Source: Zantedeschia hybrid cultivar (taxonomy: Eukaryota > Streptophyta > Magnoliopsida > Alismatales > Araceae). Taken from it: a stretch of 64,000 bases of DNA. Positions 20,263 to 32,100 of this stretch are shown one piece after another. The translations under genes were made by a program, and so were the position numbers. Location of the stretch: NCBI GenBank assembly GCA_030544215.1, contig JARZZO010000002.1:29139395-29203394 (forward strand). Reading direction: 5' to 3'. How positions within the stretch are numbered: the stretch's first letter is position 1; each line of letters starts with the position of its first letter. Below the pieces are notes generated by a model. It saw nothing but the letters and a program-made list of their open reading frames with translations, did no database searches and was not told the origin of the DNA.

Positions 20263-21805
20263 TGTTAGTCTTGGGTGGCCTACAAGCCAATCTGACTTCG
20301 TAATCTCGTTCATTTATTAATATAATGACATAATATTCATTGTGTATAAATCGTATTAATTTAACGTCTCATTATGAAGTCCGTGAATATGTGCGATAGT
20401 GATTAGATTATGATGAGATCATACTAATGAGACTGATCATTTAAATACACATATTCTTAATCGTTCCTAGTCGGAGGATATCCGAGAAAGACATCGGACA
20501 TCCGGTTAGACTAGTACATATTACTCATGCTCATATGATAAGGGTGACTGATCTCATAAGTCACTTGTGTGGAGACACTAAGGCAAATATGTAGGTGTTC
20601 ATTGGAGAATGAGTTCACTGAACTGATCTGACTGAATCGCTGGATGGTATTGTACCTCACTGTCAACCAGCTTGATTCTATTATCGCTGTTGCGTGGATG
20701 GTCCTCGGACCTGAGACACTAAAGACACCTTGTCGGTGGACTTATGTGCTTTGACCTTGGTTTATGAATCTCTAACCACGGGATTCTAAACAGCCAATGA
20801 TTGAGTACAGCGGAATACCGTCGAAGGGAATTGTGTGTCAATAAGGAATCATTCGCTCTCGGTACTTAGAGAAAGAATACTTTAGGAAGGATGCGCGGGA
20901 GTCTCTGGCTAAGGCGAACGATAATATCGGAAAAGGAGTTTTCCGATATTCATCAGTGGCATCCAATCCAAATGAGTCGACCGGTTATGGTTTGACAGCA
21001 CGTCATACCCTGAGTTGATTGGAGAGTATTGTACGAATGAAGGATTATATCCACACGATAACTGTCGGCGGAAATGTTCCAAGAGTGAGTTACTTAACCC
21101 CGATACCTTCCGGGTTCACGCGGTGTTGCTTGGCATCCAACGTGATGGGAGGCCCGGTCGAATTTGATGTGCGACATCAATTTGATTCATTAATTAATTA
21201 ATAAAGAGTTATTAATTGATTAATAAAGTCAGTAAGGAGTTACTGAGCTTATTGGGCTATTAACCGGACTGGTAATTGGGCCTAGAGGGTCACACGCAAA
21301 TGATTCTCAAGGCGATGAATAAATAAGTGGGTTTTATATAAAACGGGGGTTTTTATGAAAAATCGCGCAGTTCGTATAAAATGTAGCGAACGAGCTGAGC
21401 AAGCCAAGCTGCTGCTAACCCTAGCCGCCCCCTCCTCTGTTTCTCTCTCTCTCTGGCGCCCCAGGCTAGATCCGGATCTCCGGATCTGTTCCGCTGCATC
21501 TCCGACTCCCGTTCGACGGGATATCGTCCGCGCGTTGCGGCGAACGGCGGAAGTTTTCGTGGCTGCGAAGAACGTGAGGATTTCCGTCGCGAGGAGGATC
21601 GCGTGGACTCCGCTAGAGGTCGGGCGCTTGCGCGGCTTGCGGTGTCGCACCGATGGAACCGAACGGTTGCGGATTCGAATCCGCACATGATAAGAACTGA
21701 TAATCCGATTATCGGTGTTTTAGTTTTTTCGAAACGGGAATCGAATCTTCGTTTTATTTTTATTTCCGCTGCGGGGGAGATCCGGAGAAACTCGAGAACC
21801 CAACA
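20263..21805 (+). repeat. Copia 5' LTR (TGTTAG subfamily)
   Basis: It begins TGTTAGTCTTGGGTGG and ends GAGAACCCAACA, followed at once by a primer site. It is collinear with the 3' LTR of element E (61206-62737, opposite strand) and more distantly with the two solo LTRs. It includes the conserved word GGGCCTAGAGGGTCACACGC near 21280. Confidence 0.9.
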
Positions 21806-22249
21806 GTAGTATCAGAGCCAGGTTTCACTGTTTATCGTCCCGTTTCGAACTCCGAAATTAATTTTTTCATGAGTTGTTCCATGCAATAACTTCGATTAAT
21901 TGTTGGATATGTGTTCATGCGATGAACACAGTTAATCAGATTATTTTCTTTCAATTTTTCGAGATTAATTTGGGGGTTTTTGTGTTCTTCGTGGGACGAA
22001 GAACGGGGGGGAGGGGGGGGATTGGCGGGTTCGTACGTGCTTCCCAAGCGTTGGGATGGCGGCCCTGATCCCCAGATCTCAAGGTGATAGTCACCACTGT
22101 ACACCATATATCATTGTCGACGCCAAAGTGCCCTTGGAGGGCTGCATAATCAAGCCCTTATTCGGGTTTTTGAAACCTGAAAAACAGATTTTGTTTGGGA
22201 TTTATTAGAGAGGTTTTGGCCTATTTTGGGGATTCTCCGGAGCTCCCGC
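21806..22249 (+). mobile_element. Copia primer-binding site and leader, truncated
   Basis: AGTATCAGAGCC at 21809-21820 matches the initiator-Met tRNA primer site (usual form TGGTATCAGAGCC, here with one change). About 430 bp of leader follow with no open gag frame, then the sequence is cut by another LTR fragment at 22250. The rest of this Copia element is not visible. Confidence 0.75.
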
Positions 22250-23006
22250 TGTAACGACCCGCCACCCTATAACCGGAGATCCGATTACTAAATGGATACC
22301 GAATCATTAATTTGGAGCCAAACCAGTATCTTGATAAGTCTGTGAAATAAATAATAAACTAAGCTAAACTTTCACATCGCATTGAATTAAAAAGGAAGTG
22401 CAAGAATTAAAAATTATTACAATCCGATTTGACTAAGCAAATAATTACATACTCCAACTGAAAGGAAATAATTAAACATACAGGCCAGAAAATAAAAATA
22501 ATAACTACATCGGGGCATACCTCGGAACAGCAGTTATTGGCACGCGACCCGAAGCAACACTCTCCTCGCTACGCCCGCCTAGAACCCTCACATGAAAACC
22601 GCAGGGGTGAGTCTCATAAAAAATACTCAGTAGGAATCCTTCGATCCCCACCGCCCACTCACGCACCCACGAGTGCAGCAACACAAATATAGATGATCTA
22701 AGCAAGTAAAGCAGTAAACACAATTCCTATATTTCAGTGTAAAACACAAGCATTCGAACATAACATACACAATTCTGAAACCATTCTACCACGGAGCCCA
22801 CAACCAGCGTCTCGGCAAAACACGCCAACCACACGACCGAACGCGGGAAACACCGACCCACTGAGACCAAACAGCAACCCCTTGGATAGCGTGCTAGCTA
22901 CTCTAGCATGACAGGCTCCAGGTGGTTCCGCTTCCCCCAGCACGAGTGACACTTCGAATGTACCACTCCCACACCGGTACTAGCTATACACCGAGGTACA
23001 CCAGGT
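22250..23006 (-). repeat. Truncated LTR of the F family
   Basis: On the minus strand this matches about the last 760 bp of the F LTR (compare 55065-55826), including GGTGGCGGGTCGTTACA at its end versus GGTGGTGGGTCATTACA in F. The 5' part, roughly 435 bp, is missing and replaced by the B-like LTR start at 23007. Confidence 0.85.
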
Positions 23007-23704
23007 TGTAGACACGCTAATTTTGACATCATTTCGAGTAAATTTCATATCATATAATAATACCTCAGAATAGTCTGATATTTAATCATTGGTTAATTTT
23101 TATTGATCTTTTTAAGCTAATTATTTAAATTATGTCGGGTCAAACAGACATGATTTAAGTTAATTAATTAAATTGATTTTAACTCAAATTTCAGTTAAAA
23201 TATGAAGAAGTCTAAAAGACGTCGACCTGTGTAGACGCAATTTCGACTTTATTCCTATTTTGATGTTTAAATTTGAATTTTAATCAGTAGATTAATTAAC
23301 TAAAAGACGTCTTCATGGCACGACGCCATTTAGGTTTCCTAAGTTGTTTCTGCCTCTCTTCCAGATGTTTATCCTAATCTTAATTAGTGTAAAAGGCGTC
23401 TATAAGTGGCGACGCGTTTTATCTAATTACAGATAAAGATAAGTTTTTCCCGGATGTTTACCTTTATCCTAATCAGTCTAAAAGGCGTCTTCTTTGGGCG
23501 ACGCGTTTTAGATAATTACATATAAAGATGAATTAATTTGTATTTATCTGTTGGTTAAGATGGATAAATCTCAAAATCCGCGGACGCAAAGAAGTCTATA
23601 AATACCCTGCCTCTTGAATGGGTGACAGAGTTAGTGATTGAAGTGATATCAGAGTGATAATTGAGTAAAATTCGAAGCAACGACGTCCAAACGTTGAAGT
23701 GCCT
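23007..23704 (+). repeat. B-like LTR, 5' part only
   Basis: It starts TGTAGACACGCTAATTTTG, as the B LTRs do in their own sense, and follows them past a TATA box (TATAAATA at about 23598-23605) before being cut at about 23704 against LINE sequence. It diverges clearly from B, so it is an older relative. It carries four 34-bp inverted modules. Confidence 0.85.
23212..23511 (+). repeat. Array of four 34-bp inverted modules (B-like LTR)
   Basis: Units are at 23212-23245, 23300-23333, 23389-23422 and 23478-23511, with starts 88, 89 and 89 bp apart. Each is 12-10-12: CTAAAAGGCGTC-type left arm, 10-bp spacer, GACGCGTTTTAG-type right arm. The four spacers differ from each other. The array ends about 87 bp before the TATA box. 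Confidence 0.9.
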
Positions 23705-25366
23705 ATTTTAATTAATTAGGTAAGGATTTATTGCTGATATATCTTGTATATCTTTTGTTAAATCATCCATAACTAATGCGAAAAGGTAAGGATTTATTGC
23801 TGATCCTTGATGCACTCCAACAGAAATAGGAAAATCTCTTATTTCCCCTCCGACCGTGCGGACATTAGAAGTTGCTCCTTCATACATGTCTTTTAATACT
23901 TGTATGTACCTAGTAGATATTCTCTTGTGCTTCAACACCCACCATAAGACATCTCTTGGAACTCTATCATAGGCCTTCTCCAAATCGATGAACACCATAT
24001 GTAGATCTTTCTTCAAATCTCTATATTTCTCTATCAAGCTCCTGATGAGAAAGATAACTTCCATAGTTGATCGACCCGGCATAAAGCCGAATTGATTGGC
24101 TGAGATAATTGTATCAGAATGTAAACGATGTTCCACAACTCTCTCCCATAGCTTCATAGTATGACTCATGAACTTAATTCTTCTATAATTTGAACAATCA
24201 TGGATGTCTCCTTTGTTTTTAAAAATAGGTACAAAAGTGCTCTTCCTCTATTTATCTGGCATTATCTTAGATACTAGGATCTTGTTAAATAGTCGGGTCA
24301 ATCATTCCACTCGGATCTTGTTAAATAGTCGGGTCAATCATTCCACTCCAACATCTTCTAAACATTTCCAAACTTCAATAGGAATTCCATCAAGGCCACA
24401 AACTTTACCTACTTTCATCCTCTTTAATGCTTCCTTGACTTCCGAAAATCTAATCCTTCTAGTATAGTTCACATTATACTCTGTTGTACATTCTATGCCC
24501 ACTATATTTCCATTATGATTATCATTAAAAAGATTGTCAAAGCAGTTTCTCCACCTTTCTCTGATATCCTCATCTTTCACCAACACCTTTCCTTCACTAT
24601 CCTTGATGCACCTAACTTAGTTAAGATTTCGACACCTTTTCTCTCTTATCCTTGCCAATTTATAAATATCTTTTTCTCCTTCCTTGGTTTCAAATTTCTC
24701 ATATATCTTTTCCAAGGCCTAAGCTCTTGCCCTACTAACAGCTTTTTTTGCTATCTCATTTTATTCATAAGCTTCATTATTATCACACTTTGGCAATATT
24801 TTATACCATTCTCTTTTACTCTTCATCGCCTTTTGTGCCTCTTCATTCCACCACCACCTCTCCTTCGCAAGTGGGCCATATCCTTTAGACTCTCTGAGCA
24901 TTTTTCTAGCTACTTTTCTAATTTTTGAGGCTATATCTATCCACATTGTATTGGCGTCCAAATCCGACTTCCAATCACCCATATTGAGAAGTTCATTCTT
25001 AAACATCACTTGCTTCATCCCTTTTAATTCCCACCACTTTGTTCTAATAGCAGCCTTCCTTCTAAACGTATCCGACCAGCTCTTGATCTTAATATCTAAG
25101 ACCGCTAACCTATGCTGACTTGTTAAGGCCTCTCCGGGGATAACTTTGCAATCTTTGCATAAAGCGCGATTTGTTTTCCTTGTGAGAAGGAAGTCAATTT
25201 GTCTTCTATTTTGTTCACTTTTAAAGGTCAATAGATGAGATTCTCATTTTATAAAATGAGTATTTGCTAGTATAAGGTCGTAGGCCATAGCAAAATCAAT
25301 GATATTTTTTCCCTCCTCATTTCTAGTCCTAAAACCAAAAGCTCCATGGACCTTCTCATAACCCTG
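23705..25366 (-). pseudogene. RTE-type LINE, 3' portion: endonuclease C-terminus and reverse transcriptase
   Basis: Read on the minus strand, 25366 to 24761 gives the endonuclease C-terminus (RRQIDFLLTRK, then IPGEALTSQHRL). About 24590-24170 gives the start of reverse transcriptase (KEALKRMKVGK, GLDGIPIEVWK). 24169-23708 gives the palm (ANQFGFMPGRST, FIDLEKAYDRVPRD, VGVHQGSAINPY). Stops and frameshifts separate the parts. The sequence is cut at about 23704, before the catalytic ADD motif. A 20-bp block near 23719 recurs at 23785. The 5' part of this element continues at 49352, beyond the B insertion. Confidence 0.85.
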
Positions 25367-26119
25367 ACGTTTGTAGGTGCTGAAAATGCTCGTGTGATTA
25401 ACATGAAAAAGCTATGTTCTTTAGTGTAAACTAACCTATTAAAAACAGCAACTAAAGTGCAGTGATCGCCAGAAACTTTTAACTTAAAAGTTTCAAAAGA
25501 GAGTTTTGATCGCTTACCTATTTGAACGCGGAAGAATGAGTCCTTGGTTCCCCTCCTTCAGCCGGCTGAAGAAAGAGAGCCATTTCTTTGTTCTTTTGTT
25601 CTTGCTGTTGAGGTTGAGGTTGAGGATCGTCCAGCAGTTCTTCTGGCTTTGTGCTTGATTTCCCCCTTTGGTTCTCTTGTTGTCGTTGTTGAGTGCAGCA
25701 GAGACAGAGAAAGAAAATGAAGAAATAATGAACACTAATGAGAATTTAAATAGAAGTAGTATCTAAACTGATCATGATTTTAAACATACTTAAACAACAA
25801 CTCACTTGTTTAATTGGCTTTGAAACCCCTTAAATCAAATAGGTTTTGGAAAATGGATGCTGTGGTGTGTGTTGCATGAAGTGAATATGAGAAATGAAAT
25901 TATGAAGATGTAAAATGAAATTGCAGAATTGAAACACTTATGCCCAATTGTTGAAGCCTTGAAAGGATGAAGATCTTGAAAAGGGGACGCCGACTTCTGG
26001 AAACGACAGCGCTCCGGCGTTCCGGCGTGGTTGCTCCGATCTTCAACTCGCTATAATAATGCTCTCTCTTTTCTCAATAGGGCTCAACCTCAACACTTTT
26101 TACTCTTCAACATGTAAGG

Positions 26120-26127
26120 TATTTATA
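26120..26127 (-). promoter_or_regulatory. B LTR TATA box
   Basis: The minus strand reads GTCTATAAATACC, with TATAAATA at 26127-26120. The same box is in the other B LTR, changed to TTTATAAATACC, and in the B-like fragment. The first inverted module begins 100 bp upstream in the LTR sense. Confidence 0.7.
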
Positions 26128-26226
26128 GACATTTTCTGCGTTCGTGGATTAACATAGAAAAATCTAGGATTTATCCATCTTAACTGACAGATAAATACTG
26201 ATTAATTCATCTTTATCTGTAATTAT

Positions 26227-26524
26227 CTAAAACGCGTCCACCTTGGCTGACGCCTTTCAGATTAATTAAGATAAGGATAAATATCCGGGAAAACTCATCT
26301 TTATCTTTATTAGCTAAAACGCGTCCACATGTGTAGACGTCTTTTACACTAATTAAGATAAAGATAAACATCCGGAAGAGAAGTTAAAATAGCTTAGGAA
26401 ACCTAAAACGCGTCAAGACTCACAGACGCCTTTTAGCTAATAAATCAATTAATTAAAATTCAAATTTAAACGTTAAAATATGAATAAACTCTAAATAGCG
26501 TCCACACAAGTCGACGTCTTTTAT
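26227..26524 (-). repeat. Array of four 34-bp inverted modules (B 3' LTR)
   Basis: Units are at 26227-26260, 26314-26347, 26403-26436 and 26491-26524, with starts 87, 89 and 88 bp apart. Each is exactly 12-10-12; arms pair at up to 11 of 12 positions (CTAAAACGCGTC with GACGCCTTTTAG). Spacers are CACCTTGGCT, CACATGTGTA, AAGACTCACA and CACACAAGTC. The 53-55 bp between units are AT-rich. Confidence 0.95.
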
Positions 26525-27728
26525 AATTCTTCATATTTTAACTGAAATTTGAGTTAAAATCAATTTAATTGATTAACTTAAACATATCTGTTAAACCCGA
26601 CACTCAAAAATATCAATAAAAATTAATCAATGATTAATTATCAGACCATTATGAGGCATTATAATATGATATGAAATTTACTCAAAATGATGTCAAAATT
26701 AGCGTGTCTACAGCTGCCTCACCTTGGCATCGTCTTTGCAAGGGAGTGAAATGAAATGGAATGTACTGAAAAGGTGATGCCAAGGTGTGATGAGACACGC
26801 TCTTAACATCACATGATTGGAATTTTTCTCAAAATTATCAATGAAGATAGTTCAAAAGAGATCAATGGAATCAATCCTGTCTGGATGAAGTAGACAAGGA
26901 AATAAAATAAGGTCGATCAACCTCCTCGGAGTGGGAAGTACCTCAGGTCATAGACACTGTAGGTTTCATCATGGGGAGCGTTTGCCAGCCAATGTGGACG
27001 TGCTGCAGCCATGATGGATCTTAAAAGAAAACAAGAATATTGGATAAAGAATCCAATCAAGGATAGAATTCCAAGGATATCTTCAAGCGAACCTCAAAGA
27101 TAATCAAGATACTCAATTCAGAATGGAATATTTCACATCATGTTGAAATTATTTGATTAATGGTCTGAAACTTAATCAATAATTAATTTTTATCACAATG
27201 ATTTCAAAGTCCTACATGATGCATGCTGGGCTAAAAGAAAAATATAAAGTCAAATAAAATATAAATTAATCAAGGATAATATTGCTAAATTGTCATTAAT
27301 GAGTCAAAATATCAATTCTTGTAATCCAGTGCTAAGCCGAAGCTTGTTTATCCACGCACCGTTTCACAAAAGTGGAACCATCGTCCTCACTAATTAACAA
27401 TCCAACGGCCTATCCGTGCAATTAAGAATCCTCTGGAATTATCACTGTTTTTGTTGAAGGGGAACTCAAATTCCAGTTTCATCAAAATTACAAGGTCCTT
27501 GATATGATCTAATAAATATTTATCATATAGTAATGCGAATGCAAAAATGAATTACATGAAATAGAGTACAATAACCGTCTTTTTAGCCACGGTTGGGGCT
27601 TCTTGACAGTGGGATCTTCTTGACATTTTCCAGCTTTTCTTTGAATTTCCTGCAATCAAAATCATTAATAATTCCAAATATTCAATTTAAACATCAAAAC
27701 CACAGAATTTCGGATAAATCACAGAAAA

Positions 27729-27798
27729 CTAAAACGCGTCGTGTCGAGCAGACGCCATTTAACGTTGAAACGCGTCAGTGCTCCTCGACGCCTTTCAC
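27729..27798 (-). repeat. Two 34-bp inverted modules in B 3' region
   Basis: Units are at 27729-27762 (spacer GTGTCGAGCA) and 27765-27798 (spacer AGTGCTCCTC), only 2 bp apart. The second is nearly identical to the leader unit at 47603-47636, whose spacer is AGTGCTCCTG. Confidence 0.92.
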
Positions 27799-28144
27799 TC
27801 ACAGAAACAGGTTTCTGGCTGTTCTCTACTCGAATTCCCACTTTATCAATGCCTTGTGTCCTGTATACAACTTGAACAAACATGTTAAGTATCTGTTCAG
27901 GCTTAGCCCCTTGCCTAGTTAAGTAACCGACTACTTGATCCTATCCTTGATAGAAGGGTCAAGGGGCATAGCCTTTATTAACAAAGGTAATGAGAATAAT
28001 CAAACTTAAGCAAAATGCAACATGCAAGCAGACAGATGCTCACTGAAAATAAAAGGAATGAAACACACCAAATGCAACAAGCAGATGCTAATTCAAATAT
28101 TTTTGTTGTTGTTTTGAAATATTCATTTTTTGTTCGGGGTTTTG

Positions 28145-28345
28145 AAATATATGCTTTTTTTTTTATTTTGACATATGTATTTCTTTTGAATTTTTGACAT
28201 ATGTATTTTTTTTGAATTTTGACTAATGTAATTTTTTTGGATTTTGGATATATGTATTTTTTTGAATTTTTGGACATATGTATTTTTTTGAATTTTTGAC
28301 ATATGTATTTCTTTTTTGAATTTTTGACATATGTATTTTTTTGGG
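28145..28345. repeat. T-rich minisatellite
   Basis: About eight units of roughly 25 bp, each with GAATTTTTGACATATGTATT and a variable T run. Unit lengths differ by the T run. Confidence 0.85.
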
Positions 28346-29108
28346 TTTTTGATTAAAAGATCAGCATGGTACTTAGATCAAAAGATCGTATTCATTTATT
28401 AACTTAATTCCCAAATTATTCTTTAACAACTTAACTTAAAACCCATCGTGTTTGAACTTGTGTTTTCATTCGTGATCCCATTTGATGATTTGACCCTTAG
28501 TCAATGTAAGTCATTCCTTAAGTTTGGAGTACATCTCTTTAGAAAGAAAAGAAGAATAAGTTTAGAAAGCCCATGAGAAGGTTCCGGAGACTTAAAAAGA
28601 TGTCCCTTTCCTACCCTAATATCTGTTGGGGTTCGGTCATTTCTTTCCGAGGTATTTATCGACCTTGCGTTCCCTTTTGTTTCATTTCATGGCCTTGATG
28701 TAACGTTTGTAATATAATGGCCTTTTGATTTGACATTTGGCTTTTGCCTTTTGTCTTTTCTTTTCTTCTTCTTTTCTCTTCTTTGGGACGGATCTCCCCC
28801 TTTTTTTTTATGACGGCCTCCTACTAAGATGGCGAGTATTCTTGGTAGTCTATTCTAAGCCTCGTTCCGACATCATGGGCCGAGTTTAAAACAGAATTTT
28901 TGCTTAAAAAGAATGATCTGTACTTTACACTTTCGGTCAAGCTTTTGATATTCTTTAGGACTTGGCATCTCTTGTTACTCACGAATCAAACGTGTCAGTG
29001 TGTGCAGTAATGGGCTTGAAATTAAGTTATTCAGACTGATAAGGAAATTTGAGTTTATAAACTTTCTGATTCCATTGGTCTTTGTACCATACTGATCGAC
29101 TCTTTAAC

Positions 29109-32100
29109 CTAAGGGTAGTATTTCTTAAGATGTAAACCATTCCAGGGATGTTTTAGCTCTTCTCCTTCTGCATTAACAAGACGATAAGCATTACCAGGAA
29201 AAGCGTGCGATATAATATAAGGTCCTTCCCAGTTGGGTTGGAGCTTAGAACGCGGACCACCAGGTTTTACAAAAATTCTTTTAACAACCATTTCACCGAC
29301 TTTGAACTTACGTTCAATGACTTTCTTTTGATAAAAACGTGCTAGTCTGTTTTGATAAACTTTTGCATGATTGGCAGCTGACCATCTTTTCTCGTCTAAA
29401 AGTTCCAATTGAGCAAGGAGTGCTGAACGATGTTCATCAATGGAAAATTCCTTATTTAATTGTACTCTTAATGACGGTATGAGGATCTCATATGGAACTA
29501 CCGCCTCCATTCCAAATGTTAAGGAATAAGGAGTTTGCCCAGTAGGCGTGCAGATTGAAGTTCGGTAGGCCCATAGAGCCTCAACCAATTTTTCTGGCCA
29601 ATCTGCAAATTTGTTAGATTTGCACGTCTTTTTAATGATTTTTATCAAAGTCTTATTTGTTGCCTCTGCTTGGCCATTGCCTTGCGGATAATAAGAAGAT
29701 GAATGATGCAATACAATTTTATACCTGTTGCAGAGGTCCTTTAGTTCTTGTGACACGAACTGCGGTCCGTTGTCGGTGACGATGGTGCTTGGAATTCCAA
29801 ATCGGGTGATGATGTTCTTCATGATGAACTTGCAGACGGTTGATGCTTTGATCTCCACGTACGCTTCAGCTTCTGCCCACTTGGTGAAGTATTCCGTTGT
29901 CGTGAGAATGAAAGATTTTTGCTTGATGCCGGAATCTGGGTTACCAAGAGGTCCAATAATGTCGAAAGCCCACATGGAGAAAGGCCATGGGGAAGAAACA
30001 GGATGAAGTGAAGATGCAGGGGAATAAATTTTGTCGGCGTGAAGTTGACACTTAGCACACCTACGGACATATCCTACACAATCTTCTTCTATGGTTGGCC
30101 AATAAAATCCTTGTCTAAGGATCTTCTTTGCTAGCATCTGTCCATTGACATGGCCACCACAAACTCCACTATGAGCTCCTTCCATAACCTTCCAAAGCTC
30201 ATCTTCGTCTAGACATCTCAGAAGAACTCCATCAAAACCTCTCTTATATAATGCTCCCCCAACTAGGGTGTATCGTTGAGCAACTCTCCTGATAGCTCTC
30301 TTTTCCTCAGTTGTAGCTTCCTCAGGATACGATTGATCTTCACAATATTTTACAATTTCATAATACCATGGCTTCTGTTCATCATCCATCTCTTCTAACA
30401 GCTCTATAAACATGATTTCTCTTTTTTCAATGATATCTCCGTCTCTGACTTTCTTCAGCAACTTCTCCTTAGTTCTAAGAAATGAAGGGTCTTTCACGGC
30501 GGGTGAAAGACGCCTATGAACTATGATTGATTCGGATTGTTTGCTGATTGGAAAATCAAGAGAAGATGCGAGTGAAGCTAGAGCGTCAACTAAGATGTTT
30601 TGATTCCTAGGGACATGGACAAAGATCAATTTCGTGAAAAGCTTTGAGTAAGCAGAAGTAAGTTCTTGATAAGGCTTGAGCTTGGGATCGAGAGTTCGAT
30701 ACTTGGTCAGCACTTGGCGAAGAATAAGTTGGCTATCACCCACAATCCTGAGTTTGGTGGCACCATGGAAATGAGCAGCCTCGAGACCAGCAAGGAGTGC
30801 CTCGTATTCAGCTATATTGTTTGTGACTGGAAAATCAAGCTGAAAGGCTTGTGGAATGGTGATACCTTCAGGTGATAACAGAACGATACCGACCCCTTTT
30901 CCATGAGAATTCAGAGCTCCGTCAAAATGCAGAGTCCACATATCATCTATGATTTGATTAACGGACATCAGTTCCTCATCCGGAAACTCTGATCGCACTG
31001 GATCAAATCGAGGAAGGGGATGATGAGCTAGATGTTCTGCTATGGCATAGCCCTTGATCGCTTTTTGCTGAATATAGATGATATCGAATTGAGATAGAAA
31101 GCTTTGCCATCGTGCTAACCTATCAGTAAGAACAGATTTCTCCAGAAGAAATTTGATCGGATTCATCCTAGCGATGAGATGGACTTCATGGGCCAGAAAA
31201 TAATGTTTCAATTTCTGCACAACCCAGACCAATGCTGCACATGTTTTCTCCATCGCCGTATATCTCTGTTCAGCGGGGTTGAGAAGTTTGGAGAGATAAT
31301 AAGCTGCCCTCTCTATTCCTTCTTCATCCTCTTGTGCTAGGACAGCCCCCACTGCATCATCTAGGACTGAAATGTAAAGTATTAATGGTTTGCCTGAAGA
31401 TGGTGGTCTCAAAACAGGAGGACTTGCTAAATAGTTCTTTAATCCATCGAATGCCTCCTGACACTTATCGTCCCAATCAAATTTGACTCCCGGCTTGGTA
31501 AGCTCGTAAAACGGCTTACACCTTTGTGAGTGCTGGGAGACAAAACGGCGAATAAATTGCAACCTCCCGATTAATCCTCTCAACTCTTTCAAATTTTTAG
31601 GAGGTGGCATTTCTCTAATAGCCTTCGCCTTATTGGGATCGATCTCAATTGCCCGTTTACTGACGATAAATCCAAGCAATTTTCCTGAAGATACCCCGAA
31701 TACACATTTCTTGGGGTTCATCTTTAACTGATATTCTCCCGATCTTTCTAACACCCCTGCCAAAACTTTGGCGTGCTCAGCCTTTGTTTTCGATTTAACC
31801 AACAAGTCATCCACATACACTTCCAGATCTATGTGCATCATGTCATGGAATATCGCCATCATAGCCCTTTGATAGGTGGCTCCAGCATTCTTTAATCCAA
31901 ATGGCATGACGACATAACAGTATGTTCCCCAAGGTGTAGTGAATGACGTTTTCTCTTGATCCTCTTCTGCCAGCTTAATCTGATTATATCCTGAAAATCC
32001 ATCCATAAATGATAAGGTCTCATAGCCAGCGGTATTATCAATGAGCACATCAATATGAGGCAATGGAAAATCATCTTTAGGACACGCCCGGTTCAGATCG

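Larger units (their letters stand above)
25372..26712 (-). repeat. B 3' LTR
   Basis: 1341 bp, collinear with 48006-49346 without a net length change. I count about 15 differences, most of them transitions. It contains the TATA complement at 26120-26127 and four inverted modules upstream of it in LTR sense. Confidence 0.95.
26713..29108 (-). other. B 3' untranslated region
   Basis: About 2.4 kb lie between the pol stop and the 3' LTR with no coding frame. The region holds two inverted modules (27729-27798), a T-rich minisatellite (28145-28345) and no clear purine tract next to the LTR. Tat elements often carry long untranslated 3' regions or extra ORFs here; no antisense ORF is visible. Confidence 0.75.

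Noticed and set aside
25514..25735. 73-codon ORF found identically at 48148-48369
   Set aside because: It is in the B LTRs and is a low-complexity reading of LTR sequence.
26227..26524. CRISPR-like array (regular repeats with variable spacers)
   Set aside because: The repeat is split around a 10-bp spacer, the 54-bp gaps are themselves related, and the array is inside LTRs of a plant retrotransposon.
30666..30875. Plus-strand ORFs opposite B pol
   Set aside because: They are shadows of the 1190-codon pol frame.
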